Shown: one piece after another, positions 1 through 7,988 of the stretch
Numbering within the stretch: position 1 is the stretch's first letter
How the letters are laid out: each line of letters starts with the position of its first letter
Origin: an uncultured Oscillospiraceae bacterium
Lineage (GTDB): Bacteria; Bacillota; Clostridia; Oscillospirales; Ruminococcaceae
Assembly (NCBI GenBank): GCA_934454435.1
Contig: CAKSGA010000026.1
Location: forward strand, 1 to 23,317
Length of the DNA: 23,317 nucleotides
Reading direction: 5' to 3'
Position numbers and translations under genes: made by a program
Notes under the pieces: generated by a model
The model's database searches: none
What the model was told of the DNA's origin: nothing
What the model saw: the letters and a program-made list of their open reading frames with translations, nothing else

Positions 1-767
1 CTGATGTTCTCTTCCTTAAGACCCAGGGAGAGCAGGAAGTTCTTGCAGTAGCTTCTCCAGTACTGGAACCACTCGAGGTCTGTGCCGGGCTTGCAGAAGA
101 ACTCGAGCTCCATCTGCTCGAACTCACGTACACGGAAGATGAACTGACCCGGGGTTATCTCGTTACGGAAGGACTTGCCCACCTGCGCAACGCCGAAAGG
201 CACCTTTTTGCGGCTCGTGCGCTGAATATTTGCAAAGTTTACGAAAATACCCTGCGCAGTTTCAGGACGGAGATATATCTCGTTCTTGCTGTCCTCGGTA
301 ACGCCCTGGAACGTCTTGAACATCAGGTTGAACTGGCGGATATCAGTGAAATTCGTGGAGCCGCAGTTCGGGCACTTTATGCCGTTGTCCCTGATGTATG
401 TCATCATCTGCTCGTTGGTCCAGCCGTTTGCGTCGCCGCCGTTGTCCTCAATGAGCTTGTCGGCACGGTGACGGGTCTTGCAGTCCTTGCAGTCCATCAG
501 CGGGTCTGAGAAGCCGCCTACGTGGCCGGAAGCCACCCAGGTCTGCGGGTTCATCAGAATAGCGGAGTCAAGTCCTACATTGTACTTGTTCTCCTGAATG
601 AACTTCTTGCGCCATGCGTTCTTGATGTTGGTCTTGAGCTCAACGCCGAGGGGGCCGTAGTCCCAGGTGTTTGCGAGTCCGCCGTATATCTCACTGCCGG
701 GATATACGAAGCCTCTGCCCTTACAGAGGGCAACGATCTTGTCGAGGGTCTTTTCTGTGTTGTTCAT
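1..767 (-). CDS. glyS: Glycyl-tRNA synthetase, single-chain (alpha2) type, 3' end missing
   Basis: This class II aminoacyl-tRNA synthetase charges tRNA-Gly in the cytoplasm. The window holds the first 255 codons, and the reading frame is open through the left edge. The protein begins [20 protein letters not shown], then [13 protein letters not shown], the eukaryote/archaea/Firmicute-type start of this family. Cysteine pairs CKDC and CPNC probably belong to the metal-binding insertion. Class II motif 2 reads [20 protein letters not shown] and continues MELEFF. The start is supported by an AAAGG ribosome binding site about 8 bases upstream. The gene has its own promoter (876-848) with a leader of about 75 nt, too short for a T-box. 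The core anticodon-binding domain lies outside the window. Confidence 0.95.
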   Translation of the reverse strand, partial: MNNTEKTLDKIVALCKGRGFVYPGSEIYGGLANTWDYGPLGVELKTNIKNAWRKKFIQENKYNVGLDSAILMNPQTWVASGHVGGFSDPLMDCKDCKTRHRADKLIEDNGGDANGWTNEQMMTYIRDNGIKCPNCGSTNFTDIRQFNLMFKTFQGVTEDSKNEIYLRPETAQGIFVNFANIQRTSRKKVPFGVAQVGKSFRNEITPGQFIFRVREFEQMELEFFCKPGTDLEWFQYWRSYCKNFLLSLGLKEENI

Positions 768-783
768 GTTGATTTCCTTTCAG

Positions 784-833
784 CCCTGCATGGCTTGCAG
801 GGACAGTAGATTGTTATCAGTTCTGTTCAGAAC
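784..833 (-). promoter_or_regulatory. Hairpins in the glyS 5' leader
   Basis: Two perfect inverted repeats lie between the predicted transcription start and the ribosome binding site of glyS. GTTCTG-tt-CAGAAC is at 820-833, just inside the transcript. CCCTGCA-TGGCT-TGCAGGG is at 784-802, directly upstream of the AAAGG site. They could act on the mRNA 5' end or on ribosome access. The sequence does not show which, or whether a protein binds. There is no T-box consensus. Confidence 0.4.
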
Positions 834-847
834 GATCATACTTGTAT

Positions 848-876
848 AGTATAACTCAATTTTGCCGATAAGTCAA
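848..876 (-). promoter_or_regulatory. Sigma-A-type promoter for glyS
   Basis: On the minus strand TTGACT (876-871) and TATACT (853-848) are separated by 17 bases. The -35 box begins only 14 bases after the DUF58 stop codon. glyS can therefore be transcribed on its own, although no terminator separates it from the upstream operon. Confidence 0.8.
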
Positions 877-889
877 GCGGAATTTGAGT

Positions 890-1840
890 TCAGGCGATGG
901 TGACGCCCGCCGGGGATATAGTCACGGTGGTGTGTATCACCGCTGCTGAGCGCTGCCCGTGGACCTCTCCGGTCCCCGAAAGGTCGCAGGCGGCGAGCCA
1001 TTCTCTCAGTGCCGCCATCATCAGGAAGCCCGCCGTGAAGCTGCTTCCGCCGCATATCACCCTTACGGTCCCGCCGGCGGAGGTGAGCTTCTGCGCCAGT
1101 GCGAGCGCCTGTTCAGCGCAGCTCCCATCAGAGCCCGGAGCTATGATTATGTCCGTACTTTCGGCGGCGGTGTTTTCGTCCCGGCGGACAAGCAGCGTGT
1201 GCTTCTTTGCGGAGAGCTTGTAATTTATCCTGCGCAGCGGGTCGCCGGGGACGTACTCCCGGTGCTCGAACCCGGGCATTCCCCCGGACACCGCAGACTG
1301 CCCGTATTCCTCGTCATCATCGGACGGCAACAGGCTGAGCGGCACCTCGGGACCCGTGTAGTCCACTATTCTCGGCAGCACCGCCGCAGCCACCGGCTCC
1401 GGCCGGACGGGAGAAAGGAAGTACACCGCCCCGATGAAGTCCCGCAGGACTATCTCGTTTATTTCCAGTGAGTTAAGGCAGCACTGCTGCGCCGGAAGCG
1501 TTATCGTGACGACCCCATCTCCGCCAAGTAAGGAGCAGCGTGCGGTGAACTCTTCTCCGAGAAAGCTCCCGCCGACCGTGATAAAGGGCAGCAGGCAGAA
1601 GCCCTCGCCCGTGAAACGGAGCTCCACGCTTATCTTGTCGCCGACATGATATATCCCCTGACAGCCGGTGCAGCTCACCCTGAAATGCTTCTGGGAAACG
1701 GCGCAGCTTATCACTGAAAACAGTGCCGTCACCGTGATGACGGCTATCAGCACGAAGCCGCATTCCCCGCTGATGTAGAGCATCACCATCGCTGCAAAGG
1801 CTATCGCTTCTATCCAGCCTGCTATGCTCATCTTCATCAT
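890..1840 (-). CDS. DUF58 domain membrane protein
   Basis: A 316-residue protein with two membrane segments near the N-terminus (about residues 7-24 and 27-46). A beta-rich middle follows, then the DUF58 signature at about residues 189-219, GMPGFEHREYVPGDPLRRIN followed by YKLSAKK. DUF58 proteins usually occur with a MoxR AAA+ ATPase and a transglutaminase-like membrane protein and are linked to cell envelope or protein maturation; the biochemical role is not established. Here the start codon overlaps the stop of the transglutaminase gene in an ATGA motif, so translation is probably coupled. No MoxR gene is next to it in this window. The C-terminal part (residues about 230-280) looks like a degenerate von Willebrand-type fold, by inference from the family. 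Confidence 0.88.
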   Translation of the reverse strand: MMKMSIAGWIEAIAFAAMVMLYISGECGFVLIAVITVTALFSVISCAVSQKHFRVSCTGCQGIYHVGDKISVELRFTGEGFCLLPFITVGGSFLGEEFTARCSLLGGDGVVTITLPAQQCCLNSLEINEIVLRDFIGAVYFLSPVRPEPVAAAVLPRIVDYTGPEVPLSLLPSDDDEEYGQSAVSGGMPGFEHREYVPGDPLRRINYKLSAKKHTLLVRRDENTAAESTDIIIAPGSDGSCAEQALALAQKLTSAGGTVRVICGGSSFTAGFLMMAALREWLAACDLSGTGEVHGQRSAAVIHTTVTISPAGVTIA

Positions 1841-3975
1841 CTCAGCCTCCTTCTGCGGCGTTCAAGCGCTCTCAGGGAGTGCAGCAGGCCGCCCGGCGGG
1901 TCGGTTTTTTCGGGGGAGTAGAACATTTCGTCCGCAGCCCTGCATATCCTGTCGGCTTCGGCGGGCATGCTCAGGCGGTCGGTGAGTATCCTGCGGACCT
2001 CTCCGGCGGAAAGTCCCCTTTCATCGGAACCGGAAAGCTCCGCCGCCAGCCTTCGGGTGCGCAGATACACGCCCCTTGCCCTGCTCCTGCGGCTCCTGAA
2101 CGGGTAGCTTATCGTGAACATCAGCCGCCCGAGCGGCTTCCTGAATATGAATATCAGCAGGGCAAGGACCGCAGTTCCCGCCGCAATGTACAGAAATACC
2201 CCAAGAGAGCCTTCTCCGTCGTCTGCGGGAGTGGCGTAGACAGTGGCGTCAAAGTCCAGCCAGCCGCCGCCGGATATGTATATCTGCGGCCATGCGTGCG
2301 CCTGGGCGTCAGTAACGCTGTACAGGTCGCTGACGGGATCGTAGATGTCATTGGAAAGCACGTAGCCCTCGCAGTACCTTGCAGGGAGCCCGGCGGCTCT
2401 TGCGAGCAGGGTCAGCGCCGTGGCAAAGTCGCTGCATATGCCCCGGCGGCTTTTGAACAGGAAGTAATCAACGCCGGTCTCCGCCGGGACGAAATCCATG
2501 TCGTACACGAAGCCGGCGTCCCTGAACCATGTTTCCAGCGCCCTCGCCTTGTCGTAGTCGGAGTAGCAGCCGGCGGTTATCTCGTCCGCAAGCGCCTGGA
2601 GCTCATCGCTTATGCCGAAAGTCCCGCAGCGGCTGTAGTAGGTGGAAGCATTCTGGAGATCCTCGGTCAGGGCGGTATATTCATTGGCAGATATGATGTC
2701 GCTGTAGTAGGCGTCGGATATCAGCAGGTCCATGTCGATCGGGCCATTGATACGCCGCATGAAATCCTCGTTATGATAGCTGGTGTTGCTGGAAAGGTAG
2801 TAGGTGACGTTCTCCGGCATGGCAGACTCGGTGAAGATGTCGTCCCGGGAGGTCCTGTAGGCGTAGCCGCAGCTTTCGGGCAGCATCACGTAGTTCGTCC
2901 CGGTGGGGTGGATTATCACGCTGGTGCGGGAGCCGTCACGGATAGATATCATGGTGGAGCCGCCGGAGGGATAAGGGACGGTGATGCCGTCCAGCAGGTC
3001 GATGTGCTCCTGCATGAGCTCGTCTTTATTGGAGAGCAGTGTGCTGAGGAACACGGTATTGTCAGACGCCTTTACGGAGTACTGCCAGCCGAGATGGCCG
3101 GTGTTGTACTTGTCGGCACGCCAGCCGTCCTCGTTATATGTGTCGAACGCCCAGCGCTTGAGATAGCCCGGGGTGTCCGTGCGTACGGTGAACAGCAGGT
3201 CCCCCCGGGGAGAATTGTTGCCGGTGTTCACCGAGGAGCGGGAAGCGAAGTTGGACAGTCCGGCTCCGCTGAAATACCCGTGGTTCTGGGGCACGAGCTG
3301 GTCGAGAGTGTCGAATATCGGGGAGCTCTCCGGGCGGGGTATCACGGAGCATACGAGCCCTATGATCACCGCTGCGGCGCCGGAAATGGCTAACCTGCGG
3401 CGGCGTGAGGAACGGTCCTCGAACACGGCGGAGCCCTCTGACTGCACCGGCACCGAAAGGTTACAGCAGGCGAAAATGAAGCAGCCCGCCATTATCAGCG
3501 TGAAGTACACCGGCAGTTCCCGGGCAGTACGGAACGAGAGTATCAGCGGAATGAACGTCAGCAGCATGAGGAAGCAGGGGCGTGGGCTGGTCACGGAGAA
3601 GTAGTACCCGATAAATCCTATCACCACTGAGAAAATTATGATGACAGCCGCCGCATAGAGCGGGTCGAACTGTGCCGAGGCGGTAAAGAGGAACGACATC
3701 ATACTGTTGTCCTCGGTGGAGTACGCCCCGGCGATCGCCCCGACTGCCCACGCCGCAATAGTCATGCCGAACAGCACCAGGGTAGTTACGACCGGGTGTG
3801 AGCGGAACTTATAGAACAGCAGAAAGATGCCTGCGGTGAGCGCACACATTATCAGCGTGCAGGGCAGGAACTCCTTACGGCAGACGGCGTACATCAGTGC
3901 CGTGCACACCGACAGCAGGTAAAGCAATATCGGCAGCGGCGCAGCGCCGTCATAACGAATCCTTTTCTTTTTCAT
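1837..3975 (-). CDS. Transglutaminase-like membrane protein
   Basis: A 712-residue integral membrane protein. About six hydrophobic segments fill residues 14-170 and another lies near 195-210. A large extracytoplasmic part follows, carrying a transglutaminase/protease-like (TGc) core. The catalytic triad is visible: Cys514 in RRGICSDFATALTLLARAAG, His560 in AQAHAWPQIY and Asp576 in WLDFDAT. One more transmembrane segment (about residues 595-615) leads to a basic cytoplasmic tail resembling the C-terminal domain (DUF4129-like) of this family. It probably acts on cell-surface protein or peptide substrates; the substrate is unknown. Its ribosome binding site (AAGGTG) overlaps the end of the methyltransferase gene 6 bases upstream, and it overlaps the DUF58 gene downstream by 4 bases. 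The three genes form one operon. Confidence 0.92.
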   Translation of the reverse strand: MKKKRIRYDGAAPLPILLYLLSVCTALMYAVCRKEFLPCTLIMCALTAGIFLLFYKFRSHPVVTTLVLFGMTIAAWAVGAIAGAYSTEDNSMMSFLFTASAQFDPLYAAAVIIIFSVVIGFIGYYFSVTSPRPCFLMLLTFIPLILSFRTARELPVYFTLIMAGCFIFACCNLSVPVQSEGSAVFEDRSSRRRRLAISGAAAVIIGLVCSVIPRPESSPIFDTLDQLVPQNHGYFSGAGLSNFASRSSVNTGNNSPRGDLLFTVRTDTPGYLKRWAFDTYNEDGWRADKYNTGHLGWQYSVKASDNTVFLSTLLSNKDELMQEHIDLLDGITVPYPSGGSTMISIRDGSRTSVIIHPTGTNYVMLPESCGYAYRTSRDDIFTESAMPENVTYYLSSNTSYHNEDFMRRINGPIDMDLLISDAYYSDIISANEYTALTEDLQNASTYYSRCGTFGISDELQALADEITAGCYSDYDKARALETWFRDAGFVYDMDFVPAETGVDYFLFKSRRGICSDFATALTLLARAAGLPARYCEGYVLSNDIYDPVSDLYSVTDAQAHAWPQIYISGGGWLDFDATVYATPADDGEGSLGVFLYIAAGTAVLALLIFIFRKPLGRLMFTISYPFRSRRSRARGVYLRTRRLAAELSGSDERGLSAGEVRRILTDRLSMPAEADRICRAADEMFYSPEKTDPPGGLLHSLRALERRRRRLR

Positions 3976-3981
3976 GTCACC

Positions 3982-5100
3982 TTACTTGAAATAGGAGTAC
4001 AGGCGGCACATCATCATGCCGTTGTACAGCTTACGGTTCTTGTCGGCTTTCTGACCGAAGATATCCTCGAATTCCTCGTCCGGGGTGATGACGTAGAGCT
4101 GGCTCCCGTCCAGGGGGAGCATTCGCTCGCCCATTATGCGGTAGAGCTCACGTGCCTGTTCGGTCTCAAGCATTCGCTCGCCGTAGGGCGGGTTGGTGAT
4201 GATCTTGACGTTCTCCGCCGGTTTTGTGAAGTCACGGATATCACGCTTTTCTGCGGTGAGCTTCATCAGCGGCGAAGCCTTTTTTGCGTTGGAAAGGGTC
4301 AGGGAAACGCACTCGCCGTCGATGTCATAGCCACAGGCACGGAATGCGGCGTCACGCTTTATTGCGCTCACCGCCTGCTCCCGGGCGGACTGCCAGGTCT
4401 TGTCGGGGATAAATCCCAGCCGCTCGGCGGCAAAGCTGCGGCTGAGCCCCGGGGCGATGTTCATGGCTTTCAGCCCGGCTTCTATCAGCAGCGTTCCGGA
4501 GCCGCAGAACGGGTCAACGATAACATCGTTCTCCCGCACTCTTGCGAGGTCGATGAGCCCGGCTGCGAGGGTCTCCTTTATCGGGGCGGCGTTGCTCTCA
4601 CGGCGGTAGCCACGTTTGTGGAGCCCCACGCCGCTGGTGTCCAGCATGAGTGTGAACTCGTCTTTCATTATCGAGAAGCGTATCTGCGCCGTGGCGCCGG
4701 TTTCCGGCATGGTCTGCATTCCGTAGGCGCTGCACAGGTTCACTGCCATGGCTTTCTTGACTATCTTCTGGCAGGCGGGAATGCTCTTCAGGGTGGAGTT
4801 CAGCGAGTGCCCGGTGTTCGGAAAGGCTTCATACCGCCCGATGAAATCCGACAGCGGCAGCGCCCTGATCTTCTCAAAGAGCTCGTCGAACGTCCGTGCC
4901 CGGAACTGCCCCAGCACCACGCAGACCCTCTCCGCCGTGGACAGGCAGATGTTAGCCTTTGCGCAGAGGTCGGCGCCGCCGGTGAACATGACACGTCCGT
5001 CAGTCACCGTGATGTTCTCGCCGCCTATCTTCTTCACCTCAAAGGACAGCGTTTTTTCTATGCCGAAATGGCAGGGGGTGATATATGTGTACTCAGTCAT
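3982..5100 (-). CDS. rlmL: THUMP-domain class I SAM-dependent RNA methyltransferase (RlmL N-terminal / YpsC family)
   Basis: This is predicted to methylate guanine N2 in 23S rRNA with S-adenosylmethionine. Residues about 1-160 form the ferredoxin-like/THUMP RNA-binding part. The signature LHKRGYR is at about 160-166, the SAM-binding motif DPFCGSGTLLIEA at about 196-208, and the catalytic NPPYGERM at about 303-310. At 372 residues it matches single-domain YpsC proteins; it lacks the second RlmK-like domain of the E. coli enzyme. An in-frame ATG four codons upstream (at 5112) is possible, but the ATG at 5100 has a GGAG six bases before it while the upstream one has no such site, so I use 5100. 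It is the first gene of its operon, with a promoter at 5166-5138. The exact target nucleotide is inferred from the family. Confidence 0.88.
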   Translation of the reverse strand: MTEYTYITPCHFGIEKTLSFEVKKIGGENITVTDGRVMFTGGADLCAKANICLSTAERVCVVLGQFRARTFDELFEKIRALPLSDFIGRYEAFPNTGHSLNSTLKSIPACQKIVKKAMAVNLCSAYGMQTMPETGATAQIRFSIMKDEFTLMLDTSGVGLHKRGYRRESNAAPIKETLAAGLIDLARVRENDVIVDPFCGSGTLLIEAGLKAMNIAPGLSRSFAAERLGFIPDKTWQSAREQAVSAIKRDAAFRACGYDIDGECVSLTLSNAKKASPLMKLTAEKRDIRDFTKPAENVKIITNPPYGERMLETEQARELYRIMGERMLPLDGSQLYVITPDEEFEDIFGQKADKNRKLYNGMMMCRLYSYFK

Positions 5101-5137
5101 TGGTTTCTCCATTTTCTGTTATAGTGATGTACTTTAT

Positions 5138-5166
5138 ATTATACCAAAATATTGCTTCAAAGTCAA
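5138..5166 (-). promoter_or_regulatory. Promoter of the methyltransferase-transglutaminase-DUF58 operon
   Basis: On the minus strand TTGACT (5166-5161), a 17-base spacer and TATAAT (5143-5138) are visible, with an extended -10 TGG just before TATAAT. The predicted leader is only about 30 nt, which supports the start codon at 5100 over the earlier ATG. Confidence 0.85.
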
Positions 5167-5287
5167 CACAGATGATTTTGAAAAAAGGTCACATCAGAAA
5201 TGTTGTTGATCACTGTGAAAATTGCACATAAACAACTGACGAATTTAGTTTTGTTTGTCCAAATTCAACAGCTTGGACGAAAACTTG

Positions 5288-5316
5288 TTGCAAAAAAAAC
5301 AAAGATAAGTTATAAT
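5288..5316 (+). promoter_or_regulatory. Promoter of pgi
   Basis: TTGCAA (5288-5293), a 17-base spacer rich in A, and TATAAT (5311-5316). Transcription would begin near 5323, giving a leader of about 65 nt that contains the AAAGGAGAA ribosome binding site just before the start codon. Confidence 0.8.
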
Positions 5317-5388
5317 AGAAACAGGTATAAACGGCGGCGCCTTAAATGGAAAAATAAATATGCCGTCCGTGAAAGGAGAAAATCTGAA

Positions 5389-6729
5389 ATGGCACTGAAA
5401 CTTATCGACAAATATCTGAGCAGCTTCGTTGCTGAGCACGAGCTGGACGCTATCGCACCAGCTGTAAAGGCTGCACATCAGCAGCTCGTTGACAGGAACG
5501 GCCCCGGAAACGACTTCCTCGGCTGGATAGACCTGCCCGTTGACTACGACAAGGAAGAATTTGCACGCATAAAGAAGGCTGCCGCAAAGATCAAGAAGGA
5601 CAGCCAGGTGCTGATCGTTATCGGTATCGGCGGCTCCTACCTCGGCGCAAGGGCTGTTATCGAGGCTATCAAGTCCTCCCTGTACAACAGCCTGAAGAAA
5701 GACACCCCCGAGATCTACTTCATCGGCAATTCCATCAGCCCGACATTCCTGAACGAGGTCGTTTCCCTGGTAGAGGGCAAGGACTTCTCAGTAAACATAA
5801 TCTCCAAGTCCGGCACCACCACAGAGCCTGCCCTGGCTTTCCGTGTATTCCGTGACATGCTGGTAGAAAAGTACGGCGAGGAGGGCGCCAAGGAGCGTAT
5901 CTACGCTACCACCGATAAGGCAAAGGGCACCCTTAAGGAGCTCTCTGACAAGAAGGGCTATGAAACTTTCGTAGTTCCGGACGATATCGGCGGACGTTAC
6001 TCCGTTCTTACCGCTGTGGGACTTCTCCCCATCGCATGCGCAGGCTGCGACATCGACGCACTCATGCAGGGCGCTGCTGACGCCCGCCTGGCTTACGCTG
6101 AGTGCGACCTCAAGACCAACGACTGCTACAAGTACGCTGCGCTCCGCAATATCCTCTACCGCAAGGGCAAGAGCGTTGAGATGCTCATCTCCTACGAGCC
6201 CAGTTTCGCAATGATGAACGAGTGGTACAAGCAGCTCTTCGGCGAGAGCGAGGGCAAGGACAACAAGGGCATCTACCCATCCTCCGCAGTATTCTCCACC
6301 GACCTGCACTCCCTGGGTCAGTTCATTCAGGACGGCTCCAGAGTTATGTTCGAGACTGTAATGCAGTTCGGGAAGCCCCAGAAGGAATTCTTCCTGAAGG
6401 ACGATCCCACCAACGTTGACGGTCTGAACTTCCTCTCCAACCAGAACATGTCCGTTGTAAACCGCAAGGCTTTCGAGGGCACGGTCATCGCCCACACCGA
6501 GGGCGGCGTTCCCAATATCGTACTGGAGGCTCCGGAGCTCAGCGAGCACGAGCTCGGCTGGATCATCTACTTCTTTGAGAAGGCTTGCGCTGTAAGCGGC
6601 TACCTGCTTGGCGTAAATCCGTTCGACCAGCCCGGCGTTGAGAGCTACAAGAAGAACATGTTCGCTCTCCTCGGCAAGCCCGGCTATGAGTCCCAGAAGG
6701 CTGCGCTCGAGGCAAAGCTCGGACTCTGA
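5389..6729 (+). CDS. pgi: Glucose-6-phosphate isomerase
   Basis: Cytoplasmic glycolytic and gluconeogenic enzyme interconverting glucose 6-phosphate and fructose 6-phosphate. The 446-residue chain is the short Firmicute form. The sugar-phosphate-binding motif [13 protein letters not shown] is at about residues 77-89, [10 protein letters not shown] follows near 140, and the C-terminal family signature [14 protein letters not shown] is near residue 413. The start chosen has a strong AAAGGAG site about 9 bases before it and gives the usual N-terminus [10 protein letters not shown]. The upstream in-frame extension would begin before the promoter. Codon use is strongly biased (CTC, AAG, GGC), as expected for a highly expressed gene. 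A P-loop gene follows 73 bases later with no terminator between. Confidence 0.97.
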   Translation: MALKLIDKYLSSFVAEHELDAIAPAVKAAHQQLVDRNGPGNDFLGWIDLPVDYDKEEFARIKKAAAKIKKDSQVLIVIGIGGSYLGARAVIEAIKSSLYNSLKKDTPEIYFIGNSISPTFLNEVVSLVEGKDFSVNIISKSGTTTEPALAFRVFRDMLVEKYGEEGAKERIYATTDKAKGTLKELSDKKGYETFVVPDDIGGRYSVLTAVGLLPIACAGCDIDALMQGAADARLAYAECDLKTNDCYKYAALRNILYRKGKSVEMLISYEPSFAMMNEWYKQLFGESEGKDNKGIYPSSAVFSTDLHSLGQFIQDGSRVMFETVMQFGKPQKEFFLKDDPTNVDGLNFLSNQNMSVVNRKAFEGTVIAHTEGGVPNIVLEAPELSEHELGWIIYFFEKACAVSGYLLGVNPFDQPGVESYKKNMFALLGKPGYESQKAALEAKLGL

Positions 6730-6802
6730 TCACGGCAATTAAGGAAAACGGCGCACCTGCACGTTCTCCTGGCAATATAAAACACATTCATGGAGGTTTA
6801 CT

Positions 6803-7207
6803 ATGATCAAGCTTATCACAGGCAAGAAGGGTACAGGCAAGACCAAGATCCTTATCGACGCTATCCACGAGGCAGAGAACAAGTCCAACGGCAATGTTGT
6901 TGCTATCCAGAAGGGCTCTGCGCTCAACACAGACATCACCCCCAAGGTTCGTCTGGTAAACATCGAGGACTACGCTGTTGAGGGCGTAGACGGTTTCTAC
7001 GGCTTCGTTTGCGGCGTTCTCGCTTCCGACTACGACTGCACCGATATCTTCGTTGACGCTACTCTGAAGATCACCGGCAGGGATTACGCTAAGGTCGGCG
7101 AGATGTTCGAGAAGCTGGCTAAGGTTTCCGGCGACACCGCTGTTACCTGCACCATCTCCGCAGACAACTCCGAGCTGCCCGAGAGCATGAAGAAGTACAT
7201 CGTTTGA
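6803..7207 (+). CDS. Small P-loop NTPase-like protein of unknown function
   Basis: A 134-residue protein with Walker A motif GKKGTGKT at residues 7-14 directly after the first beta strand, and a possible Walker B strand ending in DIFVD (about residues 81-85). No DNA-binding or membrane segment is seen. Similar short proteins in Clostridia are often labelled 'PilT-like' or 'ATP-binding', but nothing here supports a pilus role: the chain is far too short for PilT and there are no pilus genes nearby. A GGAGG site six bases upstream fixes the start. It lies behind pgi without a terminator, shares its highly biased codon use, and ends at a strong terminator, so it is probably co-transcribed with pgi and well expressed. 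Confidence 0.8.
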   Translation: MIKLITGKKGTGKTKILIDAIHEAENKSNGNVVAIQKGSALNTDITPKVRLVNIEDYAVEGVDGFYGFVCGVLASDYDCTDIFVDATLKITGRDYAKVGEMFEKLAKVSGDTAVTCTISADNSELPESMKKYIV

Positions 7208-7218
7208 TAATTCAGATG

Positions 7219-7259
7219 ATAACAGACCGGGAGCTCAGAGGCTCCCGGTTTTCTGTTAT
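7219..7259. terminator. Terminator after the pgi operon
   Basis: ACCGGGAGC (7226-7234), loop TCAGAG, GCTCCCGGT (7241-7249), followed by TTTTCTGTT. Outside the stem, ATAACAGA (7219-7226) pairs with TCTGTTAT (7252-7259), so the structure can extend further. The near-symmetrical flanks may let it work in both directions, though the U-run is short. Confidence 0.8.
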
Positions 7260-7661
7260 GGAGCACCTTTCCCTTTGCTGGCAATGGCTGATTTTCCCGA
7301 CTTCTGTAGGGGATGGGCTTGCCCCTCCCGCAACATGATAATAGAATATCGTGCGGGAACTATGTGGATACTCCCCGGAGCAACACGCTGACTGAAACCC
7401 CGCTGCTGGCGTTCGTGAATATGAAAACAGACGCTGACGCATTATTCCCGGAGCATGCGATCGGTGCGCTGTGGGAGGGGCAGGCTCCTCCCCTGCGGGC
7501 GCTGAGCGTCAGCACATGGAGCGCACTTCATGGCGCAGTGCGTATATTGCATGACTGTACGGTTCTATTGTGATTTTTCCTGTTTTTGTCCACGGACGGT
7601 TCCCGGAAAATGCTTTTTTCACCAAAACCCACAGAAATTTTGAAAAAATGCGATAAAACCC
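7260..7661. other. Gene-free gap upstream of rpmF
   Basis: Apart from the repeat pair at 7306-7496 and the promoter that follows, I see no gene here. An open frame of 86 codons at 7313-7573 starts inside one repeat, runs through the other, has no ribosome binding site and resembles nothing I know. After the second repeat, 7501-7540 is palindrome-rich (for example GCGCACT against AGTGCGT). From about 7560 the sequence turns AT-rich toward the rpmF promoter. No tRNA-like cloverleaf was found. Confidence 0.5.
7306..7496. repeat. Inverted pair of GC-rich REP-like repeats
   Basis: A 26-base unit at 7306-7331, beginning GTAGGGGATGGGCTTGCCCC, recurs in inverted orientation at 7471-7496 with 21 of 26 positions identical. 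Each copy is itself partly self-complementary (GGGC-tt-GCCC in the first). Between them, TCCCGCA (7326-7332) pairs with TGCGGGA (7352-7358). The layout resembles REP/BIME elements or a small non-autonomous element with imperfect terminal inverted repeats. No target-site duplication is evident. Confidence 0.6.
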
Positions 7662-7690
7662 TTGACAAAACGATTTTGTCATGCTATAAT
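7662..7690 (+). promoter_or_regulatory. Promoter of rpmF with an embedded palindrome
   Basis: A perfect TTGACA (7662-7667), a 17-base spacer and a perfect TATAAT (7685-7690). The 19-base inverted repeat TGACAAAA-CGA-TTTTGTCA (7663-7681) covers most of the -35 box and nearly the whole spacer, where an RNA polymerase-blocking operator would sit. Transcription would start near 7697. Confidence 0.9.
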
Positions 7691-7765
7691 AATATGCGTG
7701 ACTGTAAAAGGGTTCATTATATGAGCTCTTAGAGAAAGATCAATTAATATTAAGGGGGTGCAATA

Positions 7766-7948
7766 ATGGCAGTTCCGAAGAGAAAGGTGTCCCGTGCAAG
7801 ACGTGACAAGAGACGTTCACAGGTATGGAAGTTATCTGCACCGTCCTTCTCTCGCTGCAAGCAGTGCGGTGAGCTGAAGCTCGCTCACAGAGTATGCGGC
7901 AATTGCGGTTATTACAATGATAAGGTCGTTATCGCTAAGGAAGCGTAA
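7766..7948 (+). CDS. rpmF: 50S ribosomal protein L32
   Basis: Structural protein of the large ribosomal subunit. It is 60 residues long, the normal length, and begins MAVPKRKVSRARRDKRRSQ, the typical basic N-terminus. Four cysteines (31, 34, 44, 47, as CKQC and CGNC) form the zinc ribbon, so this is the zinc-binding C+ form. The ribosome binding site AAGGGGGTG lies just before the start. In many Clostridia rpmF follows a DUF177 (YceD) gene; here it stands alone behind its own near-consensus promoter and is closed by a terminator at 7989-8016. Confidence 0.98.
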   Translation: MAVPKRKVSRARRDKRRSQVWKLSAPSFSRCKQCGELKLAHRVCGNCGYYNDKVVIAKEA

Positions 7949-7988
7949 TTGCCTGACTTGTATGGCTGACAGAAATGTTTACGGGAAG

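Larger units (their letters stand above)
5101..5388. other. Divergent intergenic region
   Basis: This AT-rich gap lies between the minus-strand operon and pgi. It holds the two divergent promoters (5138-5166 and 5288-5316). The stretch between them (5167-5287) has no convincing gene. It contains an imperfect inverted repeat, CACAGATGAT at 5167-5176 against GATCACTGTG at 5206-5215, which could be a regulator site. An in-frame extension of pgi back to 5200 runs through this region and its promoter and is not accepted. Confidence 0.6.

Noticed and set aside
768..889. T-box or glycine riboswitch upstream of glyS
   Set aside because: The leader is about 75 nt, and no T-box sequence or tandem glycine aptamer pattern is visible.
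1879..3393. 504-codon plus-strand frame opposite the transglutaminase gene
   Set aside because: It is an antisense shadow of a GC-rich gene; the opposite strand carries the full TGc triad and coupled neighbours.
5101..5112. ATG at 5112 as start of the methyltransferase
   Set aside because: It has no ribosome binding site, while the GGAG between it and the next ATG (5100) suits that later start; the promoter gives only about 30 nt of leader.
5200..5388. Longer N-terminus for pgi
   Set aside because: The frame is open by chance. It precedes the consensus promoter, and the ATG at 5389 has the ribosome binding site and the normal isomerase N-terminus.
6803..7207. Twitching-motility PilT
   Set aside because: PilT is about 340 residues with conserved Asp and His boxes; this 134-residue protein has only a Walker A motif and no pilus genes nearby.
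7313..7573. Open frame of 86 codons in the gap before rpmF
   Set aside because: It begins within one repeat unit and passes through the other, has no ribosome binding site, and its amino-acid sequence has no recognisable pattern.
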